Below the pieces are notes generated by a model. The model was not told where the DNA came from. It was given only the letters and a program-made list of their open reading frames with translations, and did not search any database. A stretch of DNA of 64,000 nucleotides. Origin: M3007 sp046329435 (lineage in GTDB: Bacteria; Bacteroidota; Bacteroidia; Chitinophagales; Saprospiraceae). The position numbers and the translations under genes were made by a program. Shown here piece after piece: positions 9,655 through 19,021 of this stretch; within the stretch, counting starts at the first letter, position 1; every line of letters starts with the position of its first letter. Location of the stretch: NCBI GenBank assembly GCA_046329435.1, contig JAXLUR010000008.1, positions 313,718-377,717 of the forward strand, read 5' to 3'.

Positions 9655-10077
9655 TCAGTGCGGCAACTGATCGCGGAAGCGGCCGTACACCCAGGTGCCG
9701 GCCATGGCGCTGAGCAGCGTCACAATCACCACCGTCATGCCGGCGCCGATCTGGGCATAGAGGGGGCCCGGACAGGCGCCCGTAATTCCCCAGCCGATAC
9801 CGAACAGCAAACCGCCGATCACAACGCCCTTGTCGAAGGTTTTGGGCTGGATCACGATGGCCTCGCCCGCGCGGGTTTTGACCTTGAAACGTTTCATGAG
9901 CCATACGCTCAGCGCGCCGGTCACCACCGCGCTGCCGATCACGCCGTACATGTGGAACGATTGCAGGCGGTACATTTCCTGAATACGCCACCAGGAGATC
10001 ACCTCGGCTTTGGTGAGCAGGATGCCGAATAGGGCGCCGGCCAGCAAATAGGGGAAATTTTGTCGAACAGAAGTCAT
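9655..10077 (-). CDS. YeeE/YedE-family (DUF6691) sulfur transporter subunit
   Basis: A 140-aa membrane protein with four predicted hydrophobic helices and the conserved GITGACPGPLYAQIG near residues 95-110, whose cysteine is typical of this family. Such half-size subunits occur in pairs and move thiosulfate or other reduced sulfur species across the inner membrane. It lies 19 nt downstream of the partner at 10097-10654 in the same orientation, so the two form an operon. The substrate is inferred from the family. Confidence 0.85.
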   Translation of the reverse strand: MTSVRQNFPYLLAGALFGILLTKAEVISWWRIQEMYRLQSFHMYGVIGSAVVTGALSVWLMKRFKVKTRAGEAIVIQPKTFDKGVVIGGLLFGIGWGITGACPGPLYAQIGAGMTVVIVTLLSAMAGTWVYGRFRDQLPH

Positions 10078-10096
10078 GGCAGCTCGGGATTGCAGG

Positions 10097-10654
10097 TTAA
10101 AAAAGCAAGGGCAGAATCAGGTGGGTCGTGATAAACCCTCCGGCCATAAAACAGATCGTCGCCACCAGCGAAGGCCATTGCAGGGTGGACAACCCGAAAA
10201 TCGAATGACCGCTGGTGCAACCGCCCGCATACCGCGTACCGAAACCCACCAGAAAACCGCCGACCACGGTAAAAATCAGACCACGCCAGCTCAGCAGCTG
10301 CGACCAGGAAAACACTTCCGAAGGCCCCAGACCCGAAAAGTCGTGCAGCCCCAGCGCCTGCAGGTCCGACACGGTTGACGGCGCGATCTGCACCGGGTCC
10401 GGATTGGCCAGAATGGTCACCGAGGCCAGCGCGCCCAGCAGGATGCCGAGTGCGAAGTACAGGTTCCAGGCGCGTGCCCGCCAGTCGTACTGAAAAAACG
10501 GAATACCCGCCGGCACGCAGGCCGCACAGATGTCGCGCAGGGTGGAGGAAATTCCAAAACTTTTGTTGCCGATCCACAGCAACAGCGGCACCGTCAGGCC
10601 GATCAGCGGCCCGGCGACATACCAGGGCCAGGGTTGACTTAAAAATTCAAGCAT
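10097..10654 (-). CDS. YeeE/YedE-family sulfur transporter subunit
   Basis: A 185-aa inner-membrane protein with about five hydrophobic segments. The family motif RYAGGCTSGHSIFGLS lies near residues 140-156; its cysteine is thought to handle the sulfur substrate in YeeE-type channels. It is the first gene of a two-gene unit with the DUF6691 subunit at 9655-10077, which matches the common split arrangement of this transporter. A good -7 promoter element sits 21 nt upstream of the start. Confidence 0.87.
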   Translation of the reverse strand: MLEFLSQPWPWYVAGPLIGLTVPLLLWIGNKSFGISSTLRDICAACVPAGIPFFQYDWRARAWNLYFALGILLGALASVTILANPDPVQIAPSTVSDLQALGLHDFSGLGPSEVFSWSQLLSWRGLIFTVVGGFLVGFGTRYAGGCTSGHSIFGLSTLQWPSLVATICFMAGGFITTHLILPLLF

Positions 10655-10674
10655 GGGAGTCAGCGTTGAAAGTT

Positions 10675-10682
10675 CAAAAATA
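10675..10682 (-). promoter_or_regulatory. Bacteroidota -7 promoter element for the sulfur transporter pair
   Basis: On the minus strand TATTTTTG matches TAnnTTTG exactly, 21 nt before the start at 10654. No clear -33 TTTG was found at the usual distance, so the call rests on the -7 box. Confidence 0.45.
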
Positions 10683-10742
10683 GTATGGATTTGCGGCCTT
10701 GCGGGGTCGGCTTTCGGGATGGAACAATAGCGCGGGCAATCA

Positions 10743-11117
10743 TCAATGCCCCCTGTATTTCACATTGATATTGAGCCACATAAGGCGGGAAATCCGGAAG
10801 ATGTAAACAAAATTGACGGCCAGAAAAATCCCGAGCAACGTAAAAGCCGCACTCTGGCCCCAGTCCAGCCACCAATGGAACAACGCGATGAATAAAATAC
10901 AAAACCAGCCCGTCCAGATATAAGAGATAAACATGGCGCCGTAATAGAAGCCCGGTTCGGGGAAGTAGTTGAGGTCGCAGTGCGGACAGCGTTCGAGCAT
11001 GTCGAAAGGCTTGACGAATGACCAGGAGCCGGTCTCGAACGTCTCGCCTTCATGGCAGCGCGGGCATTTGAGATAAAATATGCTGTAGGCCTTGGAACCT
11101 TTGCGGAAGAGGGTCAT
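10743..11117 (-). CDS. DUF983 membrane protein with zinc-ribbon-like cysteines
   Basis: A 124-aa protein using the ATG at 11117, which gives MTLFRKGSKAYSIF; a further upstream ATG at 11159 is possible. Two CxxC pairs (KCPRCHEGETF and RCPHCDLNYFPEPGFYYG) precede two or three transmembrane helices, the layout of DUF983. The family function is unknown. It is separated from the sulfur transporter by about 90 nt and probably has its own promoter. Confidence 0.8.
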   Translation of the reverse strand: MTLFRKGSKAYSIFYLKCPRCHEGETFETGSWSFVKPFDMLERCPHCDLNYFPEPGFYYGAMFISYIWTGWFCILFIALFHWWLDWGQSAAFTLLGIFLAVNFVYIFRISRLMWLNINVKYRGH

Positions 11118-11268
11118 GGACAGGGAATTTGTTCTGCGGCCAAGATAGGACGATTGCACCGAAGGGCCTGTTGGCCGCTGTTTCTTTTTTGAATGGAGGG
11201 TAACTTCGACGTTTTGGTTTGTGTGGGGCCGGGGTAAAAACAGGGCCTGAATTATAGCCCCCGTCCCG

Positions 11269-13257
11269 CTACCGCTTCACCACCACTTCCTGCGTGCTGC
11301 CGTTGGCAATGGGGCGATCGAACCAGACCGTCGATCCCGATTTTACGGTCAGCCGGATGCCCGAGCCTTCGCGCCGCACCAGCACATCGAAAACCTGTTG
11401 AAAGCCATGCACGTTTTTCAGGGCCATCTCGTTCCAGCCGGCGGGCAACTGTGGCGTCAGGGTGAAGCGGTCGAGGCCGGTCGGGCGCAAACCGAACAGG
11501 CCTTCCGTGTAAACCCGGCAATACAAGGCGCTTTCGGCTGATAAATGGCGCTGATTACCTTCGGGAAACGCTTCCACGGCATAGGGCACGTGTTCGCCCA
11601 GCAAGCGGCGGCGCGAATAGTATTGCAGGTACTGCAATCCGCGCTCCGTATCGCCGGCGGCAAACACGCCCCGAAGCGCGTACAGCGTCGAGCGGTCCCA
11701 GAAGGTTTTGTCGCCCGACTGCGAAGCCAGCCCGTCGGCCGTCCACAGTTCGGGGGAGAACAACGCGTCGATCGTGCCCTGGCGGCGCTCGAAGATATTG
11801 ACGGTGAGGGGGATGCAGATCCAGGCGCGCAGTTTGTCGTTGCCTTCGTAGTAGCGGTAGGTATCGAAGCCCATGACCTTCGCGCCGAAATGCCGTTCGA
11901 TGTTGTGGCGCAGGTCGGCCGCCTGTTGCCGGTAGCCATCGGTCAGCCGGGGGGCTTTGCCCAGGGCCTTGCCCAGATAAGCCGCCGAGATCAGGGCGTC
12001 GTAGTAGAGAGAAGAAGTACAGAGGTTGGCGTCGCCGGAAGGGAAACGGCCTTCGAGTTCGTCCGAATCGGAAGCCACCACGCCGTGGGCGTCGAGTTTG
12101 CGGCGGTTGTATTCGAGGCACCAGGTAATGAGCGGCCACAGTTCCTCGGCGATCTGCCGGTCGCCCTGAGCAAGTGCAAAACGCGCCGCGCCGTAAGCGA
12201 TCATAGCCGCGTCGCCGCGATCGCCTGCGCCGTTCCAGATATCGTCGCCTTCGGCGATGATGGAGGAGGGCAGGGGCCGGTAGTCATCGTTCATGAAGCG
12301 GGCGAAATGCCGGTACGCATTGCGCGCCGATTCGATGCCGTAGTCGTAGCCCAGGCTGGGAAAAAAGGGATTGATGTATTCCGCCTGGTCGTTGGCCCAG
12401 ATGGCCGCGTAATAGCTCAGGCCGCCCGGACCGTGCATCGGACCGCCGCGGGTCTGGAAAATGCTTTCGGCGGCGCGGATTTTGGCAAAGGCAAACATGC
12501 GGTTCAGCACCTCGTCGGGCGTTTCCAGCACCAGGTTGACCGACAGTTGCTGAAGCAGTTTGTTGCGCTTGCCCAGTTCGTCTTCTATGCCCTGCTCTTC
12601 GGGGATTTGCCCTTCCCGCAAGCCTTCGAAAGCCAGGTAGCAGCTCGCCGATTCATGGGGTTGCAGGGTCAGCGCGCCCGAGCGGAAACTCCGCACCAGG
12701 AGGGTGTACGATCCCTCTACGCCCTCGGCTGCCGGCGTCCGGCTGGCGATGCGAATCTCGGGAATTTCGAGTTGGACGGGCTTGTCGCTGATATTGGTAA
12801 AAATGTACAGTTCGCAGAAAACCGGCCGGTCCACCGAAGGGAACAGCGTTCGGGCCACCTGGATTTTTCCGTCGAGCGTACTTTCCATCAGGAGTTTGCC
12901 ATTCAGCGCGATGTTGTTCACCACCTCCTGACGAACCGGCCGTTTGTCGAGCGAGATCAGGCCGATCAGGTCGATCTTGAACGAGCGCGTCAGGCTGGCG
13001 TGCGTATTGTTGGGAATGGTGCGCAGCATAGGCCATACCAGATCGCGCCGCAGGTAAGGCGAGCGGTCTTCCCTGACGCCGTAGCGGACCACGGCCGAGA
13101 GGTATTTGCCGCTCATTTCGATATGATCGTCGTGCGGCAGCCCCTCGCCGACGTGCCAGAGGATGGCCTGGGTATCGCTGAGTTGCCAGCGGTCGGTCTG
13201 GGCGTTGAGCAAACGGGCGGCAAGGAGCAGCAAGGCGACAGGCAGGAAGGGTCTCAT
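11269..13257 (-). CDS. Secreted six-hairpin (alpha/alpha)6 glycosidase-like protein
   Basis: A 662-aa protein from the ATG at 13257, which yields a signal peptide (MRPFLPVALLLLAARLLNAQ). An in-frame extension up to 13371 looks non-coding. An N-terminal beta-sandwich (about 25-260) is followed by a helical domain with repeated aromatic/acidic hairpins (GPGGLSYYAAIWANDQAEY, EGDDIWNGAGDRGDAAM, FWDRSTLYALRG) and a short C-terminal beta domain. This order fits the six-hairpin glycosidase superfamily (amylo-alpha-1,6-glucosidase, GH63/GH78-like). It likely acts on a glycan in the periplasm or outside the cell. Family and substrate cannot be assigned by eye. Confidence 0.75.
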   Translation of the reverse strand: MRPFLPVALLLLAARLLNAQTDRWQLSDTQAILWHVGEGLPHDDHIEMSGKYLSAVVRYGVREDRSPYLRRDLVWPMLRTIPNNTHASLTRSFKIDLIGLISLDKRPVRQEVVNNIALNGKLLMESTLDGKIQVARTLFPSVDRPVFCELYIFTNISDKPVQLEIPEIRIASRTPAAEGVEGSYTLLVRSFRSGALTLQPHESASCYLAFEGLREGQIPEEQGIEDELGKRNKLLQQLSVNLVLETPDEVLNRMFAFAKIRAAESIFQTRGGPMHGPGGLSYYAAIWANDQAEYINPFFPSLGYDYGIESARNAYRHFARFMNDDYRPLPSSIIAEGDDIWNGAGDRGDAAMIAYGAARFALAQGDRQIAEELWPLITWCLEYNRRKLDAHGVVASDSDELEGRFPSGDANLCTSSLYYDALISAAYLGKALGKAPRLTDGYRQQAADLRHNIERHFGAKVMGFDTYRYYEGNDKLRAWICIPLTVNIFERRQGTIDALFSPELWTADGLASQSGDKTFWDRSTLYALRGVFAAGDTERGLQYLQYYSRRRLLGEHVPYAVEAFPEGNQRHLSAESALYCRVYTEGLFGLRPTGLDRFTLTPQLPAGWNEMALKNVHGFQQVFDVLVRREGSGIRLTVKSGSTVWFDRPIANGSTQEVVVKR

Positions 13258-13413
13258 AACGGACAAGGCAAATATTGAAACAGGAGGCTGGCCGGTCGCA
13301 AGGCAGGAGCAAAAGCCCGGGCAGACCGCCTGCGGGCAAAGGTAGGGGGCGGGATTGACCTGTGCGCGCATTGGTTCAAACGTTGTTTTTCAGGTAAACG
13401 CCGGGTTCTCCCC

Positions 13414-14651
13414 CAGGGCAGACGCATTAAAATCAGCAGTTGGATAAAGCCAACTTCTACCTTTCCGGCAAAAACTAATTGTCATGGAAGAAAGCCGGCC
13501 CGCGCTTGAAGGTTTGCTTGCCGCCCTTGAAAAAGTGCAAGACCCAAGGATCGACCGAAAAAAATTATATCCGCTCATTGAAGTTTTGTTTTTAACGACC
13601 AGCGCGGTGCTGAGTGGTTTTGAAGATTGGGATGAGATTGTTGATTTTGGAGAAGAAAAGTTGACTTGGTTGCGCAAATATTTACCCTACGAGAACGAAA
13701 TCCCATCGCACGACACGATTAACCGGGTTGTTTCGCTGATTGATTACCGGATGTTTGAGGAATGTTTTTTGAATTGGGCGACGATGAGCATCGAATTGCC
13801 ACAAGGCACTCTCATCAGTATCGACGGGAAGAAACTTCGTGGCAGTGCGACAAAAAAAGAACAACAGACTCCGCATAGCCAGGGAGGCAAATCAGCCATC
13901 CATTTGGTCCACGCCTGGTGTCATGAATTGCAACTTTGTCTGGCTCAATACAAAACGGATTCAAAATCAAATGAAATCACGGCCATTCCCGCGATATTGG
14001 ATTTTTTGGAAATATCGGGTTGCATAATCACCCTCGACGCGATGGGTTGCCAAAAAACAATTGCCGAAAAGATCATTACCAAACAAGCCGATTACATCAT
14101 GGGCCTCAAAGACAACCAGGCAGGATTAAGTTTGGCCACCTTCACAGCCTTTCAAGCGCATGACAAACAAGCCGAAAACAACAAAGCCCAGCAGGAAGAC
14201 AAAAACCATGGACGTGAAGAATTGCGTACTTGTCGCGTATTACCCGCAGAATTACTCCCAGATTGGGCGCAAGCACCCGATTGGAAAGGGTTGAAATCAG
14301 TCATTGAAATCCAGTCACAACGTACCATCCTTTCAACAGGCCTTGTGGAAAACGAAACCCGATACTATATCAGCAGCCTGGAAGCAACTCCGGCCATGTT
14401 TAATCGGCTGATCCGAGCCCATTGGAATGTGGAAAATCAACTGCACTGGTCATTAGATGTCCTCTTTGGTGAAGATCAAAGCAGAAAACGAATCCGAAAT
14501 GCTGCTCAGAACTTCTCTACTATCCGAAAAATAGCCCTCAACCTGTTGAAATCACAAAGTGAAAAAATCAGTATCAATCGAAAACGCAATAAATGCGCCC
14601 TTTCAGATCAATATCGGGAAATAACGCTCGGGTTTTAATGCGTCTGCCCTG
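13414..14651 (+). mobile_element. Complete ISAs1-family insertion sequence
   Basis: Perfect terminal inverted repeats begin CAGGGCAGACGCATTAAAA (left end at 13414; right end is its reverse complement ending at 14651). Direct repeats GGGTTCTCCCC flank it at 13403-13413 and 14652-14662, consistent with a target duplication of about 10 bp. One intact transposase gene fills the interior. Everything needed for mobility is present. Confidence 0.9.
13484..14638 (+). CDS. ISAs1-family transposase
   Basis: A 384-aa DDE transposase of the ISAs1 / H-repeat-associated family. An N-terminal DDE_Tnp_1-associated region (DPRIDRKKLYPLIEVLFL, GFEDWDEIVDFG) precedes the catalytic part: SIDGKKLRGS near residues 110-120, ITLDAMGCQKTIAEKI near 180, and HWNVENQLHWSLDVLFGEDQ near 310. 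The frame is intact, so the element may be active. Its end sequences match those of the non-autonomous element at 5652-6716, which it could mobilise. Confidence 0.93.
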   Translation: MEESRPALEGLLAALEKVQDPRIDRKKLYPLIEVLFLTTSAVLSGFEDWDEIVDFGEEKLTWLRKYLPYENEIPSHDTINRVVSLIDYRMFEECFLNWATMSIELPQGTLISIDGKKLRGSATKKEQQTPHSQGGKSAIHLVHAWCHELQLCLAQYKTDSKSNEITAIPAILDFLEISGCIITLDAMGCQKTIAEKIITKQADYIMGLKDNQAGLSLATFTAFQAHDKQAENNKAQQEDKNHGREELRTCRVLPAELLPDWAQAPDWKGLKSVIEIQSQRTILSTGLVENETRYYISSLEATPAMFNRLIRAHWNVENQLHWSLDVLFGEDQSRKRIRNAAQNFSTIRKIALNLLKSQSEKISINRKRNKCALSDQYREITLGF

Positions 14652-14682
14652 GGGTTCTCCCCCTCCCTCAGATTCAAATTTC

Positions 14683-15447
14683 GGTGATGAATTAAACGTG
14701 TTGATTAAGGTTGAAGAAGAACGAATTTATGAATAGGCCAATGAGGGTGTTGTGAATATCCATTGATTTTGAGAAACAGATAGTCCTTCTGGTTAATCGT
14801 TTGATTCTGGTTCGTAGGGTTAAATGCTTTTGTTCCAATGATTGCAGCGCTCTTTTGTCTTCCATTCGGTTGAGACAATCCTGATAAGCAATCCAGGAAT
14901 CGGTAATCCATAAATCAACTATGATTCCTGCGTTGATCAGAAGTTTTTGTATGCGCCGGAAGGTTGCATTTGTACGACGGCCAAAAGTGAAAGCGATGAT
15001 ATTACCGTTTACAGCATCTTCTACCCACCAAAGCCAATTTTGTGTCTTCTTTTTACCTGCAAAAGGCCACATTTCATCTACCTTGACAAACAACTCCCTT
15101 TGTTTTGAAAGGGTAGGAGGGGTTGACATAAAGAACCGAACTACTTTTTTTAATATGACTCGATACGGTGTTCAGACTGATTTTAAGCGTGCGGGCAGTA
15201 TCTCTCACCCCACTCCCATTCACAGCCATTTGGATAATTTTGGCTTTGATTTCTGGTTTGTAGGCCAAGTAGGAGTAGTCCCGAAGGAAACTCTTTTCAC
15301 AGGCAAAACAACGATAGCGTTGTGTGCCTTTGGCTGTAGTCCCGTTCCTTTTTTACAGGCACTGATTCCCCGCAATGAGAACACTGTATTGCTTCAAGTA
15401 CCATTTGAAAGCAAAATTACTAATTCAACACGTTAAATTCATCATCC
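14683..15447 (-). mobile_element. Decayed IS1-family element
   Basis: The outer ends are imperfect inverted repeats containing AACGTGTTGA (left GGTGATGAATTAAACGTG; right, reverse complemented, GGATGATGAATTTAACGTG). The interior carries IS1-type insA and insB sequences on the minus strand. No convincing target duplication was found. It lies 20 nt to the right of the direct repeat of the ISAs1 element. Confidence 0.75.
14692..15404 (-). pseudogene. IS1-family transposase (insA/insB), frameshifted
   Basis: A zinc ribbon begins at the ATG at 15404 (QCSHCGESVPVKK), but an indel in an A-run moves the rest to another frame (RYRCFACEKSF, then MAYKPEIKAKIIQMAVNG with a helix-turn-helix). The InsB part at 14692-15129 has the DDE-type core VDEMWPFAGKKKTQNWLWW, FTFGRRTNATF and ITDSWIAYQ. 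The InsA-to-InsB switch near an A7 run requires a +1 shift, whereas classic IS1 uses -1, so at least one more indel is likely. It is probably inactive, unless the A-runs are sequencing errors. Confidence 0.78.
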
Positions 15448-15612
15448 ACTATTTATTTGATCATAGAAAACAGGAACCTCTTTGGAAAAGTTCTTATATT
15501 TTCAAGAACTAGACTATGTCAACTTCCGTTTTTTAGTGCCACTACGAATTGGCGTTTTTGACTTGCTGCCAAATTTATGCCCCTCCAAACAAAGGTTCTA
15601 TGGGCATATACT

Positions 15613-17736
15613 TTATCTATTTTGAACAAAAAGCCTGTGCACGTCATGTAGGTGTCCTCTATCAGTTATAAATATGAAATACGTTCCAGGCGGTAATTGA
15701 CCGCCCAGCGGTATAAGTAACAGATCAGTGCCGGCAAAGACAGCTTGGTCATGATGGATAAGGGTTCGACCCCATAAATCGGTGATATGCACTCGAATCG
15801 TCCTATTTCTCGGTGAATGGATCCAAAGGCGCACCGATTTATCTGCGGGCACCGGGTTTTGGACCAGCCTTGTTTCTACTTCTTGCTGAACGCTTTCCAA
15901 AGTATAGGAACCCACATTTCCACAACCAGTAAGCACTTCGTATGCCCCAATATCAACGGTGTCAAAAATGACCCTCGGATTTCCTGCCAGATCGACTGGC
16001 AGGTCTAAGGTATCAATTCCGCTATTCACACCTGCATTTACCATTGGGGAACAGTTTTGCGGCACCAGGGAATTATTTGAAAAGGCTGGGTCGATAGCGT
16101 ATAGCATGTGCTGGCCACAATGATCTGTTCCGCCCATCAGGCAATCCGGCCAGCTTAGTAGGCAATAATCTATGTCATATCCGGTCATGGTGGGGTTACC
16201 CGGGTCATTGTTCCCAAAAATATTCTGCAGGCCATCGGTCTCACTTATTATGGCCGTGTTATATACATCCATGCGGTTATAACTGTTGATTCCATCGAAC
16301 TCTGGGCTCCAGTTTTTGGCAATATCGCTTTGTACACCATTGTTGAAAAAAGTGCAATTAATGACGCGGCTAAACGTCTTCCCGGCTTTGTCCGCGATGA
16401 TTGCGAACCCACCATCATTACCTTCAAACAAAGTGTTGGCCAGCAAAAGGTTAGTTTTAGTACCCTGCGCATCTGCACTGAACCGATAATACAATGCGGC
16501 GTTTCCGCCATCGGAAAATTGCTTCATATTGTCTTTGAACAGGCACCCCGTAACGCTTAGCCGGGTGTCCGAGTTCTGGTTGTTTTCAAGATAGAGACCA
16601 CTGCCGCCATTCCAGGAATAATTAGATATGAAGACGGAGGATTCGAGGGTAAGCCTCATTTGTGAATTAAACCCATTGTACAGAGCCAGTCCCCCACCTG
16701 CACCAAAGATTGAAGCATTGTGACTGAAATGTGTATTTCGGATACCGATCTGGGCGTCTCCATTGAAGGTGACAGGCGAAAAAAAACTGAATCCCCCTCC
16801 ATCAGTGCTTTTACAGGAGTCGAAGAGGCAGCTATCCATCTGGATATCAATCGTTGCTTGCGTCGGATTAAAGCCAATACCGCCGCCGTAAAAATTAAGT
16901 ACGGTAGTATCTCGAAGGAAAGCAACCTGTTGCAGTAGATAATGCCCATAACACTGATCGATTAAAACGCCGCCGCCAGCCCACTTGCTGACGTTGTGTT
17001 CGAAAATCAAGTTGTGAAGAAGGAATACCCGTTCTGGCGGGGTACCCCCTCTAACATACAGGCCTCCGCCATCTGTTTTAGCATTATTGTCGACGAAAAG
17101 ACAATTCTCGATCCTTGGGGACACATACCCGCCTGCATTTAGGTAAAATGAGGCGGCGCCTCCCTTGTCCGCCGTATTCTTCCGGAAAATGCAATTTCTT
17201 ATTATCGGGTTCAGCAAGGTGTTGGGCAAAGTGGTACGAAATGTGATCCCCCCACCAAAAAAATCCGGATTATCGATACTGCCGTTAGGATCGATACCGT
17301 AAGCGCCTTCTATAATAAAGCCATCCAGTACGGTATTACTGTCAGCATTATTTGATAAAAGGATGTGAAAAGAGTTATCTGTAAGCACCAGGGGGGCTCC
17401 AATGTTGCCACTGAGTAATGTAGGAAATTCGCCGGGGTCGCGTTCTGCAAGTGTAGTTTCCGTACCCTCGAATCCACCAATCAGCCAAACCCCTTTTTTT
17501 AAAGGGAAAGACTTCGATCGATCGGCAGCCGTATCGGGGAAGTAAGTTCCAGTTGCCACCCAGACTTGATCGCCGGCAGTAGCTTGGTTCAGAGCATCCT
17601 GCAAATCGTTGTAGGCATCTGACCACGCCGTTCCTGTGTTAGCGCCATTTGAAGAGCCGTTAACGTAAATGATGTTTTGTCCGGCAAGTACTAAGGCAAG
17701 ATGGGAAAAACAACACGCGAGTAAGGTATTTTTCAT
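15613..17736 (-). CDS. Secreted right-handed parallel beta-helix protein with T9SS sorting tail
   Basis: A 707-aa protein; the ATG at 17736 starts a signal peptide (MKNTLLACCFSHLALVLAG), while an upstream in-frame ATG at 17841 does not. After the start comes the polymorphic-outer-membrane-like IIYVNGSSNGANTGTAW, DLQDALNQATAGDQVWVATG motif, then many beta-helix rungs rich in N and G with IRNCIFRKN, IENCLFVDNNA and LDGFIIEGAYG patterns. The last 85 residues form a type A sorting domain (RLVQNPVPADKSVRLW, VHITDLWGRTL, LPPGTYFIFI), so the protein should be exported by the type IX secretion system. Its function may be adhesive or polysaccharide-binding. Base composition is lower in GC than neighbouring genes, which may mean recent acquisition. 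Confidence 0.88.
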   Translation of the reverse strand: MKNTLLACCFSHLALVLAGQNIIYVNGSSNGANTGTAWSDAYNDLQDALNQATAGDQVWVATGTYFPDTAADRSKSFPLKKGVWLIGGFEGTETTLAERDPGEFPTLLSGNIGAPLVLTDNSFHILLSNNADSNTVLDGFIIEGAYGIDPNGSIDNPDFFGGGITFRTTLPNTLLNPIIRNCIFRKNTADKGGAASFYLNAGGYVSPRIENCLFVDNNAKTDGGGLYVRGGTPPERVFLLHNLIFEHNVSKWAGGGVLIDQCYGHYLLQQVAFLRDTTVLNFYGGGIGFNPTQATIDIQMDSCLFDSCKSTDGGGFSFFSPVTFNGDAQIGIRNTHFSHNASIFGAGGGLALYNGFNSQMRLTLESSVFISNYSWNGGSGLYLENNQNSDTRLSVTGCLFKDNMKQFSDGGNAALYYRFSADAQGTKTNLLLANTLFEGNDGGFAIIADKAGKTFSRVINCTFFNNGVQSDIAKNWSPEFDGINSYNRMDVYNTAIISETDGLQNIFGNNDPGNPTMTGYDIDYCLLSWPDCLMGGTDHCGQHMLYAIDPAFSNNSLVPQNCSPMVNAGVNSGIDTLDLPVDLAGNPRVIFDTVDIGAYEVLTGCGNVGSYTLESVQQEVETRLVQNPVPADKSVRLWIHSPRNRTIRVHITDLWGRTLIHHDQAVFAGTDLLLIPLGGQLPPGTYFIFITDRGHLHDVHRLFVQNR

Positions 17737-17760
17737 AGGATGCTTTTCATTCAGTCCCCA

Positions 17761-17805
17761 TACCGGCACTTGGAATACATGCCAAATATCTGTCAAGTGC
17801 CGGTA
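17761..17805. repeat. Inverted repeat upstream of the beta-helix gene
   Basis: TACCGGCACTTG (17761-17772) and its exact reverse complement (17794-17805) enclose 21 nt. There is no T-tract, so it is not a standard terminator. Its place 25 nt upstream of the beta-helix start allows a role as operator or mRNA stem-loop. Confidence 0.5.
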
Positions 17806-17827
17806 CAGGGTGTTTGTTCTCGGAAAA

Positions 17828-18058
17828 TCAATATCCGACATTTAATAATTTGCCCGACTCAAGGGCATGATCAAAGGAGACTCGGTAAAATACCAAAGCC
17901 CCTTTCAGTCCATCAGGCAAATTCAAGGTTATTTTATCAAAACCTGGTTGTATCCATACTGCCTGTGTAAACACGTTTCCATAGGTATCAGTGAGCTGAA
18001 TGAGCCCTGTTCCATCGATTTTAAATACTACTTCACTGGCGCCGGCAATATTTGAAGT
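17828..18058 (-). pseudogene. Orphan C-terminal fragment cut off by the CRISPR array edge
   Basis: On the minus strand about 75 codons run without a stop from the array boundary to the TGA at 17828. They read as a beta-rich C-terminus (LIQLTDTYGNVFTQAVW, KITLNLPDGLKGALVFYRV, SGKLLNVGY). No start codon exists, and an in-frame TAA lies in the truncated repeat just upstream. It looks like the 3' end of a lost surface protein, possibly a sorting or cohesin-like tail, whose body was removed when the array or a deletion reached this point. Confidence 0.5.
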
Positions 18059-18338
18059 GGTTTAGCAGACCGTAGAGATAATGGTGCCGCGGGGGATGCG
18101 AACCGTCGCAATCCTCCCTTTCGCAGATGATGGTTTAGTCCCGAGTACTCGGGATCGCAATCCTCCCTTTCGCAGATGATGGTTTAGCAGTTTTTTCATC
18201 ATCTCAAACACCCCATTATTCATGGGTCGCAATCCTCCCTTTCGCAGATGATGGTTTAGTCCCGAGTACTCGGGATCGCAATCCTCCCTTTCGCAGATGA
18301 TGGTTTAGCAGTCATTCACAAAATCGTGTCCCTGCTTA

Positions 18339-18395
18339 GAACATGTTGAGCTTTTCGTAGGAGCGTAAAAAAGGGAATCAGTCCATACCTTTTGA
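18339..18395. mobile_element. 57-bp remnant of the IS5-family left end inside array 1
   Basis: The sequence from GAACATGTTGAG to the CCTTTTGA junction is identical to the first 57 bp of the complete element at 19022, and the preceding spacer is the same too. Here it is joined directly to the middle of a repeat (GATGATGGTTTAG). It marks a partial duplication of this array segment with loss of the rest of the element, or an assembly join. Confidence 0.75.
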
Positions 18396-19021
18396 GATGA
18401 TGGTTTAGTCCCGAGTACTCGGGATCGCAATCCTCCCTTTCGCAGATGATGGTTTAGCAGCTGGTCGGCATGGGTGCTGAATGACTACAACATCACGTCG
18501 CAATCCTCCCTTTCGCAGATGATGGTTTAGCAGAGCCCAAAAACCGCCGGAGCGGAAAGCTGGGTCAACGGTCGCAATCCTCCCTTTCGCAGATGATGGT
18601 TTAGCAGGGCAGGTTAACAAGTTCCGGTCCGCGTTCGCCCAGTCGCAATCCTCCCTTTCGCAGATGATGGTTTAGCAGTATCGCAATGTTTACGGAATCA
18701 CAGACCAAGCCGCGTGTCGCAATCCTCCCTTTCGCAGATGATGGTTTAGCAGTGCGGCTGTGCAGAAATACTTTGGCATATAATCGGGTCGCAATCCTCC
18801 CTTTCGCAGATGATGGTTTAGTCCCGAGTACTCGGGATCGCAATCCTCCCTTTCGCAGATGATGGTTTAGCAGTTTTTTCATCATCTCAAACACCCCATT
18901 ATTCATGTGTCGCAATCCTCCCTTTCGCAGATGATGGTTTAGTCCCGAGTACTCGGGATCGCAATCCTCCCTTTCGCAGATGATGGTTTAGCAGTCATTC
19001 ACAAAATCGTGTCCCTGCTTA

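Noticed and set aside
11545..13278. 577-aa plus-strand ORF
   Set aside because: Antisense shadow of the six-hairpin glycosidase-like gene, which has a signal peptide and domain pattern.
17867..18055. 62-aa plus-strand ORF left of array 1
   Set aside because: Antisense to a minus-strand frame that reads as a beta-rich protein C-terminus.
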